A stretch of DNA of 17,529 bases, from positions 1-17,529 of the forward strand of contig NZ_JBBECC010000150.1 in NCBI RefSeq assembly GCF_040882025.1, given 5' to 3'. The notes beneath the pieces were generated by a model, which had not been told where the DNA came from, did not search any database, and saw only the letters and a program-made list of their open reading frames with translations. Source of the stretch: Parvibaculum sp040882025 (GTDB taxonomy: Bacteria > Pseudomonadota > Alphaproteobacteria > Parvibaculales > Parvibaculaceae). Positions 1 through 7,094 of the stretch are shown here, one piece after another (within the stretch, counting starts at the first letter, position 1; each line of letters begins with the position of its first letter). The position numbers were made by a program, and so were the translations under genes.

Positions 1-1
1 C

Positions 2-181
2 ATTGTCTGCGCCTGCTTCGGCGTCGGCGCCAAACGCATCGCGCAGACGGTTGCCGAACGGAAACTCACCACGGTCGCATCGGTCGGCGAGGCGCTGGGC
101 GCCGGCACCAATTGCGGTTCCTGCCGGCCGGAAATCCGTGCCCTGATTGAAAATGTACTCAAACCGGAGGAAGCCGCATGA
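2..181 (+). CDS. nasA: Assimilatory nitrate reductase, C-terminal [2Fe-2S] tail (partial)
   Basis: Only the last 59 codons are in the window; the gene starts upstream. The translation begins IVCACFGVGAKRI and ends with GTNCGSCRPEIRALI. The two cysteine pairs (CxC near the start and CxxC about 35 residues on) are the four-cysteine pattern of a BFD-like [2Fe-2S] domain. This domain closes the large molybdopterin subunit of many proteobacterial assimilatory nitrate reductases, where it relays electrons to the catalytic core that reduces nitrate to nitrite in the cytoplasm. A similar domain occurs inside NirB-type nitrite reductases, but there it is internal, whereas here the protein ends 15 residues after the last cysteine. 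The stop codon overlaps the cobA start (ATGA), so the two are very probably co-transcribed and translationally coupled. The siroheme gene next door supports a nitrogen assimilation operon. Confidence 0.8.
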   Translation: MVCACFGVGAKRIAQTVAERKLTTVASVGEALGAGTNCGSCRPEIRALIENVLKPEEAA

Positions 182-1008
182 CAAGACGGACGACAGGACA
201 TGTATCCTTTGTCGGCGCCGGGCCCGGCGATCCCGAACTGCTGACGCTGCGCGCCCTGCGCCTGCTGCAGGCGGCCGACATCGTTCTCTACGACGCGCTT
301 GTGAGCGCGGAGATTCTGGCGCTGACCCGCGCGGGCGCGCAGCGCGTATCGGTGGGCAAGCGCGCGGGCGGCCACAGCATGAGCCAGGACGAAATCAACA
401 CCCTGCTGGTGCGTCTCGCCCGTCGGGGCCGGCATGTGCTGCGGCTCAAGGGCGGCGATCCGGCGATCTTCGGCCGTCTCGGCGAGGAGATCGACGCCTT
501 GCGCGCGGCCGGCATCGGCTATGACATCGTACCGGGGATCACGGCCGCTTCCGCCGCCGCGGCCGCCGCCGGCGTGACGCTGACGCGGCGCGGTGCGGCG
601 CATCGGCTGGAATTCGTTGCCGGACAACGCGAAACCGGCACGACCGTTCTTCCCCGCGATTCCGCCGGGGGCGCCGACGCGACGCTTGCGATCTATATGG
701 CGCGCAAGGCGGCGGCCGGCATCGCGCGCGATCTCATCGCCGCCGGCCGCGCACCGGAAACGCCGGCGCTCGTCATGTCCGATATCGGCCGCGGGAACGA
801 GGTTCAGCTTCGCACCGACCTCCGCGGCCTCGGCAAATGCGTCGCCGCCCTGCCCGCTGCCGCGCCGCTGATCGTTCTCGTCGGCGAAGCGCTGGACGAT
901 GCCGCTTGCCGCGCATTCAAGTCGCAGGCCCGCCGCGACAAGGTTCCCGATCCGGGCCGGGATGACACGACTGGCTTTGGCGAACGCTCGACTTCCTCGG
1001 CGAAATAG
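178..1008 (+). CDS. cobA: Uroporphyrinogen-III C-methyltransferase (SUMT)
   Basis: 276 residues. It transfers two methyl groups from S-adenosylmethionine to uroporphyrinogen III, giving precorrin-2, the precursor of siroheme and cobalamin. Visible family motifs are VGAGPGDPELLTLRA (residues 11-25), the GKRAGGHSMSQDEIN block (about 60-75), LRLKGGDPAIFGR (about 89-101) and VPGITAASAAAAAAGVTLTRRG (about 120-140). There is no precorrin-2 dehydrogenase domain, so it is the stand-alone SUMT rather than CysG. The ATG overlaps the nitrate reductase stop by 4 nt, which fixes the start. Placement after nitrate reductase fits supply of siroheme to assimilatory nitrite reductase. The last 20 or so residues (DKVPDPGRDDTTGFGERS...) do not look like SUMT and resemble a translated intergenic repeat, so the gene may have acquired a new stop. 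Membership of the family is clear. Confidence 0.93.
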   Translation: MTRRTTGHVSFVGAGPGDPELLTLRALRLLQAADIVLYDALVSAEILALTRAGAQRVSVGKRAGGHSMSQDEINTLLVRLARRGRHVLRLKGGDPAIFGRLGEEIDALRAAGIGYDIVPGITAASAAAAAAGVTLTRRGAAHRLEFVAGQRETGTTVLPRDSAGGADATLAIYMARKAAAGIARDLIAAGRAPETPALVMSDIGRGNEVQLRTDLRGLGKCVAALPAAAPLIVLVGEALDDAACRAFKSQARRDKVPDPGRDDTTGFGERSTSSAK

Positions 1009-1010
1009 GT

Positions 1011-1041
1011 TTTTGCACGCAGAGGCGCAGAGACGCAGAGG
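1011..1041. repeat. CGCAGAGR tandem repeat, left arm of inverted repeat
   Basis: Three head-to-tail 8-mers (CGCAGAGG, CGCAGAGA, CGCAGAGG) at 1018-1041, preceded by TTTTGCA. It begins 3 bases after the cobA stop. Positions 1016-1041 are the exact reverse complement of 1160-1185 (26 of 26). Similar CGCAGAG-rich intergenic repeats are seen in many proteobacterial genomes; no function is established that I can name. Confidence 0.85.
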
Positions 1042-1085
1042 GGAATGCATGCGTGGCCGGCTCCCGTTTCCCGCCACCCGTTTGC

Positions 1086-1115
1086 TTTTTGCCGGGCGAA
1101 GCCCGGCAGGAAAAA
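1086..1115. terminator. Hairpin, likely bidirectional terminator after cobA
   Basis: An 8-bp GC-rich stem (TGCCGGGC / GCCCGGCA, 1090-1097 and 1101-1108) with a GAA loop, flanked by five T on the left and GG plus five A on the right. On the minus strand the stem is followed by a T run; on the plus strand the T run precedes it. It lies between the arms of the CGCAGAGR inverted repeat, about 80 bases after cobA. Confidence 0.45.
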
Positions 1116-1159
1116 CCAGCGCATGCGGAAATCTCATGCGTTTGTACCGCGCCGCAGTA

Positions 1160-1185
1160 CCTCTGCGTCTCTGCGCCTCTGCGTG
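1160..1185. repeat. CGCAGAGR repeat, right arm (exact reverse complement)
   Basis: Perfect 26-base reverse complement of 1016-1041, separated from it by 118 bases. Transcribed from either strand, the two arms could form a very long stem. The repeat sits between cobA and the next plus-strand gene. Confidence 0.85.
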
Positions 1186-1203
1186 AACCCTTCCTTGCTT
1201 CCC

Positions 1204-1234
1204 TTCTCCGCGGCTCCGCGCCTCCGCGTGCAAA
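1204..1234. repeat. Degenerate third copy of the CGCAGAGR repeat
   Basis: Reads CTCCGCGG CTCCGCG CCTCCGCG and then TGCAAAA, in the same orientation as the 1160-1185 arm. Most differences are T-to-C changes turning CTCTGCG into CTCCGCG. It ends in GTGCAAAA, the reverse complement of the TTTTGCAC that begins the left arm at 1011, so the outermost bases also pair with the left copy. This suggests an older duplicate of the element. Confidence 0.65.
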
Positions 1235-1381
1235 ATTCTTCACCTCACCGCTGGCCGCAGCCGCCCATGGATCCCGGCATCCGCCGCGCCGCCTCGCGGT
1301 CGCCATTCAGTAGATTCCGATACTGGCGGGAATGCCCGTTTCGGCGTCATCTGCTGTCCATAATGGCTGGAGATTCCGGTG

Positions 1382-1552
1382 ATGGACCTTCTCAGGCAAC
1401 CGGCAGAATGGCGACCCGCCGACTGGCAAGAGCAGGCGGCCACCTATCGAGATCAAGCCGAAAGGGTCCGTGATATCGGCCTTCGCCGGCAATTCGCCGA
1501 GTTGGCGCATCGACACCTCGAGATGGCGGAAATACTGGAAAAAACCGGATAG
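1382..1552 (+). CDS. Small charged helical protein (56 aa), unknown function
   Basis: A 56-codon frame, MDLLRQPAEWRPADWQEQAA onward, ending in LEMAEILEKTG. A GGAG ribosome binding site at 1369-1372 sits 9 bases before the ATG. The pattern is a tryptophan-containing start, then alternating acidic and basic residues spelling one or two amphipathic helices (YRDQAERVRDIGLRRQFAELAHRHLEM). It resembles a group of short alphaproteobacterial proteins of the form W..RAEE.R..A......R..ML..A..YE.LA, for which I know no function. The clear start signal and helix-type composition argue for a real gene, in contrast to arginine-rich shadow frames. The strong hairpin at 1601-1633 lies 48 bases after its stop. 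It is probably a soluble cytoplasmic protein, perhaps dimeric; no partner is evident. Confidence 0.6.
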   Translation: MDLLRQPAEWRPADWQEQAATYRDQAERVRDIGLRRQFAELAHRHLEMAEILEKTG

Positions 1553-1600
1553 CCGGCGTCTCCTCACCCTTCCCCTGCTCGCTTCGCCGCATGGCGAAAA

Positions 1601-1633
1601 GCAACAAGCCCGCTGTCTCAGCGGGCTTGTTGC
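1601..1633 (-). terminator. Strong hairpin terminator between convergent genes
   Basis: A perfect 14-bp stem (left arm GCAACAAGCCCGCT, 1601-1614; right arm 1620-1633) with a 5-base loop. On the minus strand it is followed by TTTTCGC, so it best serves the entericidin-like gene ending at 1686. It can also stop plus-strand reading from the small gene ending at 1552. Confidence 0.8.
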
Positions 1634-1643
1634 CGTTTGCTGC

Positions 1644-1675
1644 CGTCCCGGTTGCGCTTCGAGCGCGGCGGGACG
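1644..1675. terminator. Second hairpin directly behind the entericidin-like gene
   Basis: Outer stem CGTCCCG/CGGGACG (1644-1650 and 1669-1675), small internal loop, then inner stem GCGCT/AGCGC (1654-1658 and 1662-1666) around TCG. It starts 10 bases after the minus-strand stop at 1686 and has no T run of its own. With the 1601-1633 hairpin it makes a tandem 3' end; it may protect the message instead of terminating it. Confidence 0.5.
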
Positions 1676-1685
1676 ATCGGCTGCG

Positions 1686-1838
1686 TTACTTGTTTCTCTC
1701 GGCGCTGCTCTCGATATTGTCGCCGGTATTGGAAATGTCCCTGCCGGCCCCCGCAACGGTGTTGCACCCGCCCACAACCGAGACGGCACCGAAGAGAAGC
1801 AGCAGGGCGAAAGTCAGCATCGTCGATTTCATGCTCAT
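1686..1838 (-). CDS. Entericidin-like small lipoprotein (EcnA/B family)
   Basis: 50 residues: MSMKSTMLTFALLLLFGAV, then VVGGC, then NTVAGAGRDISNTGDNIESSAERNK. It has a positively charged start, a hydrophobic segment (residues 7-22) and a lipobox whose cysteine at residue 25 would be lipidated after signal peptidase II cleavage. The mature CNTVAGAGRDI...GDNI.S motif is the hallmark of the entericidin family, tiny membrane lipoproteins linked in enterobacteria to stationary-phase lysis and osmotic stress and common as stress-induced genes in alphaproteobacteria. The start at 1838 is preceded by AAGG 7 bases upstream (minus strand AAGGCAGTGCC-ATG); an ATG two codons later is possible. Two hairpins follow. 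I did not find a GGAAC/CGTT-type EcfG promoter in front of it, so its regulation is unknown. Confidence 0.82.
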   Translation of the reverse strand: MSMKSTMLTFALLLLFGAVSVVGGCNTVAGAGRDISNTGDNIESSAERNK

Positions 1839-1951
1839 GGCACTGCCTTTGGCTGAGCGGTTTCGGAATGCCGGCAGAGGAGACGATCCGAAGACGTTTT
1901 CGCTCTGCGGGCGATTGGCATTGGCCTCACGAATCCGGCGAGGTCTGCAGG

Positions 1952-2116
1952 TCAGAACCGTTGCGTGAGTATCATAAAATGAACCACGAGCATGACGGCG
2001 GACAAGCTGCTGCTCGGGAAGTAGCCCCAGTTCGCGCTGTACGCCCATCTCGGCAGCACGCCGATCAGAAGAAGCAGCAGGGCGAACAGGACGATCGTGC
2101 CGGTACCCATGTCCAT
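1952..2116 (-). CDS. DUF3309 family small membrane protein
   Basis: 54 residues, MDMGTGTIVLFALLLLLIGV, then LPRWAYSANWGYFPSSSLSA, then a second hydrophobic stretch and TQRF. The order of one transmembrane helix (residues 7-21), a LP.W..S..WGY.PS motif and a second helix (about 39-50) is that of DUF3309, tiny two-helix inner-membrane proteins of alpha- and betaproteobacteria with unknown function. A perfect AGGAGG (minus strand, 2123-2128) lies 6 bases before the ATG, which settles the start. The second helix is less regular than usual, ending VVHFMILTQRF. It lies 113 bases upstream of the entericidin-like gene on the same strand and directly downstream of the large sensor, so all three could be read in one direction, although no single promoter is proved. 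Possibly a stress-related envelope protein by association only. Confidence 0.78.
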   Translation of the reverse strand: MDMGTGTIVLFALLLLLIGVLPRWAYSANWGYFPSSSLSAVMLVVHFMILTQRF

Positions 2117-2212
2117 AAGCGTCCTCCTGATCGCAGGGGATGAAAAGGGACGAGATGCACGGTATCGGCTGAGCGCGCAACATCACAGCCTCGGAAAGTA
2201 CTCACCCGCGTT

Positions 2213-2232
2213 CGCGGGATGGCGTTCCCGCG
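2213..2232 (-). terminator. Weak hairpin behind the large sensor gene
   Basis: A 7-bp stem (CGCGGGA / TCCCGCG) with a 6-base loop immediately after the minus-strand stop codon at 2234. An overlapping alternative stem (CCCGC/GCGGG, 2205-2218) competes with it. There is no T run, so intrinsic termination is uncertain. Confidence 0.35.
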
Positions 2233-2233
2233 G

Positions 2234-5200
2234 TTACGCGCCGGAATTCGACATATCGTCGTAACTCGCGGCGGCCAGCGCCAGTCTGGCCAGCGCCGGG
2301 AGGGATTTTGTGCCTGTCTTCTTCATGATCGCGGCACGATGGCTTTCGACAGTACGCTGACTGATTTTCATGTCCGTGGCGATGTTCTTGCTCGGGTTTC
2401 CGGCAAGAACCTTTTCCATGACTTCACGCTGCCGGGGTGTGAGACTGGCGATTTGCTTCGCCGCCTCCAGCTGCCAGGCGAACAGCTTGGCTTCGTCCCT
2501 CAGTTGATCAAATGCTCGGCGGACACTCACGAGCAGATCGTCGCGGCCAGCCGGTTTTTCGAGAAAGTCCACAGCGCCGGCCTTCATCGCCCGAACCGCC
2601 ATCGGCACGTCGCCCTTCCCCGTGATCATGATGACCGGAAGCCGGTCGCCCCGTTCGGCCAGATGCCGCAGCAGCCCGAACCCATCCATTCCGGGCAGCA
2701 CCTCATCGAGCAACAGGCAGGCTTCGCGCCCTGGACGATAGGACGCGAGGAATGTCTCGCAATCTCCATAGTCTTCGGCGGCAAACCCCTCCGCCTCCAG
2801 CAACTCACGAAGGCCTTTACGTATCTGACTGTCATCGTCGATGATGAAGATGACCGGTTCATCCGATTTGCGGACAGCGGTTGCCGCGATGGCGTGACGC
2901 GCTTCCGGCACATCTGGCGGAGCCGCGACGAGCAGGCGCTGGATGATGTCGATCAGCTCTTGCGACTTGACCGGCTTGTTGAGACGCCAGCAGTTCTGGA
3001 GTGCGACGTTACGCAGCACGCCGGTCGATATGTCGCCGGTCATAATGAGAACGGGTAGTTGGTTGCCGAATTTTTCCCGCAGCTTCGCTGCGACCTTGAG
3101 CCCGTTCATTCCGTTGGGAAGGTTGTAATCGGCAATGACGATGTCAGGCTGGACGGTTTCGCGCTCCACCAGGTGCAGCGCCGTGGCGCCGTCGGGTGCC
3201 GCGATCACCTTGTGGCCCTCGTCGCCGAGGAAAAGCTCGAGAAGCTCGCGCACTTCCGAATCGTCCTCGACGATCAGGATCGTGCCGGCGCGGTGAATGC
3301 CGACGGCTCTTTGTCCGGCCGGGGCGAGCGGCCGCTGCCCGTAGGGCCGTTCCGCTGCGGCCGGAACGCGTGCAACATCAATGCAGAAACTGGATCCCTT
3401 GCCTGGTTGCGAGTGGACGCGGATATTGTGACCGATCAACTTTCCGATATGCCGCACAATGGACAGGCCAAGACCGAGGCCGCGACGCCGCTGACGCGCA
3501 TCGTTGTCGACCTGATAATACTCATCAAAGATCGTATCGATGTCGTCGGCGGCAATACCGATGCCGGTATCCAGAACCTCGATGCTGAGCGTTCCTTGGC
3601 GGCGTCGGCAGCCGAGAAGTACCTTGCCGCGTTCTGTGTACTTGAATGCATTTGACAGAAGATTGCGAATTACCTGTTCCAGAAGATGCGGGTCGCTGCG
3701 CACCCAAAGGCTGCATGGCACCACACGGAAGGCAAGCCCCTGCGCCTGCGCGGTGTATGAGAATTCATCTTCCATCTTCTCGAGAAGGGCACCGATTTCG
3801 ATGTCGACGACTTCGGTGCGAAAGGTGCCGGCTTCAATCTGGTTAAGATCAAGCAATGTGTTCAGCATGTCCGACATTGAAGCGAGCGTCGTCTCCAGCC
3901 GAAGGATCAGCTTCTTTTCGCTCTCGCCTTTGATCTTCCTTGCCAACAGGCCCTGCAGCAATGCGAGGGTCTGCAAGGGCTGACGGAGATCGTGGCTTGC
4001 CGCCGAAAGAAATCGCGACTTTGCGACATTGGCAAGATCGGCTTGAAGGCTGGCTGCTTCGAGCGCTTTTGCCGTACGTTTCTGCTCGGTGATATCGACG
4101 AAGGTGATTACCACACCTTCCACTCTGTTCTCGCTCGTACGGTAGGGCAATATCCGACGAGTGAACCATACGCCGTTCTTCGCCTCGATTTCCCGCTCGA
4201 TCGCGCTGAAATTCTCCAACACCTTTCGGGCGTCCGCCGGCAGCGAATCGTCGATCGCCAGGGAATTGATGTCCGTGAGGGGGCGACCGATATCGCCCGG
4301 AATGACGCTGAAGAGCGATTTGGTCGCCGGGGTGTAGAAACGGATTTTGAGATCCGCGTCGAGAAAGAGCGTTGCGACGTTGGTGCTGTAGAGCACATTC
4401 TGCAGGTCGTTGGATGTCGTCCGCTGCTGCTCCAGCGTTTCCTGAAGCTGGCTGTTGAGGGCGGTAAGCTCCTCGTTGAGCGACTGCAATTCTTCCTTGG
4501 ACGTCAGCAGCTCCTCGTTGGTCGACTGGAACTCCTCGTTGATCGACAATGCTTCTTCATTGATCGCCTTCTGTTCCTCGTCCGACGCATCGAGATCCCG
4601 GATGGCTGTCTGAAGCTCGGCCCGTGTGGATGCGAGGTCCTGCTCGAGCTCGGCCACACGCGCGATTTCTTCATGCTTTCCTGAACGGCGTTGCGCTGGT
4701 TCCGGTTTCGGCTTGTCGATGAAGGAAACCAGCATCAGATCTTCACCGTCATTCAGAACCGGTTGCACCTCGATACTGAATGGAGGCATGCCGTCACTGT
4801 GACTGGTACTGCCGCCGGGAACCGATATGCGCTTTTTTTCTTGGCTCGCTTTTCGAATCGCCGAGCGGAGTTTGATCCTCAGGTCTTCACTCGCCATGGC
4901 AAGCAGATCGTATGTTGGCGCCCCCGACGGAACGCGCAGATAGCGGTCTATCGGCCCCAATGAATAGAGCCACTCATAGCTGTTGTTGATCAGAACAACT
5001 GCCGGCGCATAGGACTCCACAACCAGTTGCCGGCAAAGATCGGCGAGAATGGCCGGTCGCGACAACGCATGATTCTGCCATGTGCGGGCAGGAAATTTCA
5101 CCGTGCCGTCGGCGCTGATCAGATGCCCCAATTCGCGCGGACTGCCGCGGCCGACCTGCCGATAGAGGCGCTCGGGTTTGGATATGACCTCGAAGCGGCC

Positions 5201-6664
5201 GTCATCGTTGCCGACCGTCTCCGCGTTGCCGAGAAGCAGAATGCCGCCTTCGCGCAGGGCAAAATTGAAAATGGAAACGGCTTTCATCTGCGCTTCCGAG
5301 CCCAGATAGATCAGGAGATTCCGGCATGAAATCATGTCGAGACGGGAGAAGGGCGGGTCGGTCAGTACGTCATGCACCGTGAAAACCACAGCCGAGCGCA
5401 ATGCCGGCAGGATTCTGTAGTTGTCGTCTTCCCTGGTGAAGAAGCGCTCAAGGCGCTCCGGCGACACGTCGGCCCCGATCGAATGGGGGTACAAACCTTC
5501 CCGCGCGCTCACCACGGCGTCCTCGTCGACATCCGACGCGAAGATCTGCAGCTTGATGTTGTGCCCGGTTGCCGTGATCTGCTCCTGGAGCAGCATGGCA
5601 AGCGAGTAAACCTCTTCGCCCGTGCTGCATCCGACGATCCATATACGGAGAGGACGATCGAGCGAATGGCTCTCGACCATGTCGGGAATGATTTTCTCCG
5701 CCAGAAAATCGAACACCTTCGGATCGCGAAAGAAGCTGGTGACGTTGATGAGCAGATCCTTGGCAAGACATTCGAGTTCCTCCGCATCTTTCTGCAGGAC
5801 TTCGAAGTAACGCTTCATGTCGTCGGCCTCGATCGACGCCAGCGCCATGCGGCGCTCGATCCGGCGTTGCAACGTGCCTCGCTTGTAGAGCCTGAAATCG
5901 TGTCCTGTCTTCGCGCGCAGAAGTTCGATGACTGCCGGCAATCGATCGGCTGTATCGGTGGCCTGCTCCGACCGTGGAGTCTGTTTCGACCGTGGCGCCT
6001 GTTTCCTGCGGATTTGTCGGCCGTAGGCAAGAAGCGCATCCGGAATGTCGGCGACGGACAGCACCAGGACCGTTGCGCCGGTCAGGATGGCGCTTCGCGG
6101 CATACCGTCATACGCCGCCTCTTCGGGGTCTTGCGCGATGACCAGTCCACCCTTTTGCTCGATGGATTTCAGTCCCAGACTGCCGTCCGCGCCCGTTCCC
6201 GAGAGAACCACCGAAACGGCGCGCGCGCCGTAGCCTTCCGCCAGAGAGTGCAGCAGAAAATCGAACGGCAATCGGGCGCCGTGACGCGCCTGTGGATGCG
6301 AAAGATGCAGCGCGCCGTCGCCGACGGAGAGATAGGTTCCCGGTGGAATGACATAGAGGTGATCGCGCTCGATCGGCATTCCGTTCGCCGCTTGCTGAAC
6401 AGGCATCGTCGTGTGTTCGGCAAGCAGGTCCACCATCAGGCTCTCATGGGTGGGATCGAGGTGCTGGACCAGAATGAAAGCCATGCCGATATCGGCAGGC
6501 AGAGCGCTTACGAGCTTTTTGCAGGCGTCGAGACCGCCCGCCGAGGCGCCGATTCCGACGACGGGAAAGTCGTCCGGCTCCCGGAAAGCCTCATCGGCCG
6601 GCGCAACGCGCCCGCTTGACCGCGCTCGATCCGCATCTTCCCGAGCTGGACGTCTTCCTGGCAT
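2234..6664 (-). CDS. CheB-CheR-PAS-histidine kinase-REC-REC-LuxR fusion sensor/regulator
   Basis: 1476 residues, no membrane segment, so probably cytosolic. Domains: CheB methylesterase, about 32-215 (S41, H68, D160 of the catalytic triad all present); CheR methyltransferase, about 242-500 (SAM motif GCSTGEE 345-351; SCRNLLIYL 446-454); a PAS-like region about 545-650; a long coiled coil 663-755 rich in NEE/LQ heptads; a second PAS about 755-862; HisKA with H891 in SHDLRQP; HATPase with N1005, DTGIGI 1032-1037 and GLGLGLS 1062-1068; receiver 1 (D1179, T1209, K1230); receiver 2 (D1320, T1348, K1370); and a FixJ/LuxR-type helix-turn-helix about 1408-1470 (LTPRQREVM...SQRTVESHRAAIMKK). CheB-CheR-PAS-kinase hybrids are known; carrying a REC-HTH output in the same chain is less usual. 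All signature residues are intact. No ribosome binding site is obvious at 6664, but no later Met precedes the CheB core. Confidence 0.93.
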   Translation of the reverse strand: MPGRRPAREDADRARSSGRVAPADEAFREPDDFPVVGIGASAGGLDACKKLVSALPADIGMAFILVQHLDPTHESLMVDLLAEHTTMPVQQAANGMPIERDHLYVIPPGTYLSVGDGALHLSHPQARHGARLPFDFLLHSLAEGYGARAVSVVLSGTGADGSLGLKSIEQKGGLVIAQDPEEAAYDGMPRSAILTGATVLVLSVADIPDALLAYGRQIRRKQAPRSKQTPRSEQATDTADRLPAVIELLRAKTGHDFRLYKRGTLQRRIERRMALASIEADDMKRYFEVLQKDAEELECLAKDLLINVTSFFRDPKVFDFLAEKIIPDMVESHSLDRPLRIWIVGCSTGEEVYSLAMLLQEQITATGHNIKLQIFASDVDEDAVVSAREGLYPHSIGADVSPERLERFFTREDDNYRILPALRSAVVFTVHDVLTDPPFSRLDMISCRNLLIYLGSEAQMKAVSIFNFALREGGILLLGNAETVGNDDGRFEVISKPERLYRQVGRGSPRELGHLISADGTVKFPARTWQNHALSRPAILADLCRQLVVESYAPAVVLINNSYEWLYSLGPIDRYLRVPSGAPTYDLLAMASEDLRIKLRSAIRKASQEKKRISVPGGSTSHSDGMPPFSIEVQPVLNDGEDLMLVSFIDKPKPEPAQRRSGKHEEIARVAELEQDLASTRAELQTAIRDLDASDEEQKAINEEALSINEEFQSTNEELLTSKEELQSLNEELTALNSQLQETLEQQRTTSNDLQNVLYSTNVATLFLDADLKIRFYTPATKSLFSVIPGDIGRPLTDINSLAIDDSLPADARKVLENFSAIEREIEAKNGVWFTRRILPYRTSENRVEGVVITFVDITEQKRTAKALEAASLQADLANVAKSRFLSAASHDLRQPLQTLALLQGLLARKIKGESEKKLILRLETTLASMSDMLNTLLDLNQIEAGTFRTEVVDIEIGALLEKMEDEFSYTAQAQGLAFRVVPCSLWVRSDPHLLEQVIRNLLSNAFKYTERGKVLLGCRRRQGTLSIEVLDTGIGIAADDIDTIFDEYYQVDNDARQRRRGLGLGLSIVRHIGKLIGHNIRVHSQPGKGSSFCIDVARVPAAAERPYGQRPLAPAGQRAVGIHRAGTILIVEDDSEVRELLELFLGDEGHKVIAAPDGATALHLVERETVQPDIVIADYNLPNGMNGLKVAAKLREKFGNQLPVLIMTGDISTGVLRNVALQNCWRLNKPVKSQELIDIIQRLLVAAPPDVPEARHAIAATAVRKSDEPVIFIIDDDSQIRKGLRELLEAEGFAAEDYGDCETFLASYRPGREACLLLDEVLPGMDGFGLLRHLAERGDRLPVIMITGKGDVPMAVRAMKAGAVDFLEKPAGRDDLLVSVRRAFDQLRDEAKLFAWQLEAAKQIASLTPRQREVMEKVLAGNPSKNIATDMKISQRTVESHRAAIMKKTGTKSLPALARLALAAASYDDMSNSGA

Positions 6665-6709
6665 TTCTGTGTGCTCAAATATAGGCGTCTCACGGAAACG
6701 CGAATATTA

Positions 6710-6737
6710 ATCTTATCACAGTTCTCCATATTGTCGC
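6710..6737 (-). promoter_or_regulatory. Candidate promoter of the large sensor gene
   Basis: Minus strand: -35 GCGACA (6732-6737), 16-base spacer, -10 TAAGAT (6710-6715) preceded by TGA, giving an extended -10. Each hexamer matches the sigma-70 consensus at four of six bases. The region is AT-rich against a GC-rich background. The predicted RNA start near 6703 leaves a leader of about 40 bases before the ATG at 6664. Confidence 0.5.
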
Positions 6738-7094
6738 GAACTTGGAGGACTTGCCCCACGCGCCCTGTCGTCCCGAGCCGGCCCCGTCCCTCGAAGGCCA
6801 GCAAACGCGTCGGATTCCGGCTCTACGCAGTATCCGACTCTGGGCCCTCCGGCCGTTGGGCGCCTATCCTGAGCCTGCTTGGTTCTTCGAATTGGTTATT
6901 GGCGCCCTTGCAGGGGGCCGGTGACTTTTTCCTTGAGCGCATCGGTTGGCGGCCATTGAAGCGTTTGGCTGCGTCGATCTCCGGACATCCAGGTATCGCG
7001 TGTCCCGGTCATACCAAAAAGATACGTCTGCGGATCGGTGCGGCACAAGTCGCGATCCCGCTCCCGCCCAAACTCCGGAAACAGGAACACTGCA
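6738..7094. other. Gene-free stretch between the sensor and the SYLF gene
   Basis: No frame here has a start signal or a family-like translation. It contains an inverted repeat GTCGGAT/ATCCGAC (6809-6815 and 6832-6838, 16 bases apart) and a hairpin at 6901-6919 (GGCGCCC / GGGGGCC, one mismatch) followed after a few bases by TTTTT (6926-6930). The second could be the end of a small plus-strand RNA or a stray terminator. No promoter for the SYLF gene was convincing. Confidence 0.5.

Larger units (their letters stand above)
1009..1381. other. Gene-free stretch with inverted repeats
   Basis: I see no convincing gene here. Short open frames on both strands have arginine-rich, family-less translations. 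The stretch holds a 26-bp inverted repeat made of CGCAGAGR units, a third degenerate copy, and a GC-rich hairpin between the arms, each listed separately. The last 80 bases carry the ribosome binding site of the following small gene. Confidence 0.7.

Noticed and set aside
1839..2233. EcfG-type (GGAAC...CGTT) promoter before the entericidin-like or DUF3309 gene
   Set aside because: No GGAAC with correctly spaced CGTT on the minus strand; a GTTCC at 2224-2228 lacks its partner.
2613..2640. Possible split of the fused sensor into kinase and separate FixJ-like regulator
   Set aside because: The frame is unbroken from CheB to the helix-turn-helix, and I saw no stop or start with a ribosome binding site between the receivers.
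2219..3058. Long plus-strand frame opposite the large sensor gene
   Set aside because: It is antisense to the receiver and helix-turn-helix codons; the translation has no family pattern, and the minus strand has intact domains. The same applies to the plus frames at 3059-3655, 3992-4684 and 5372-6619.
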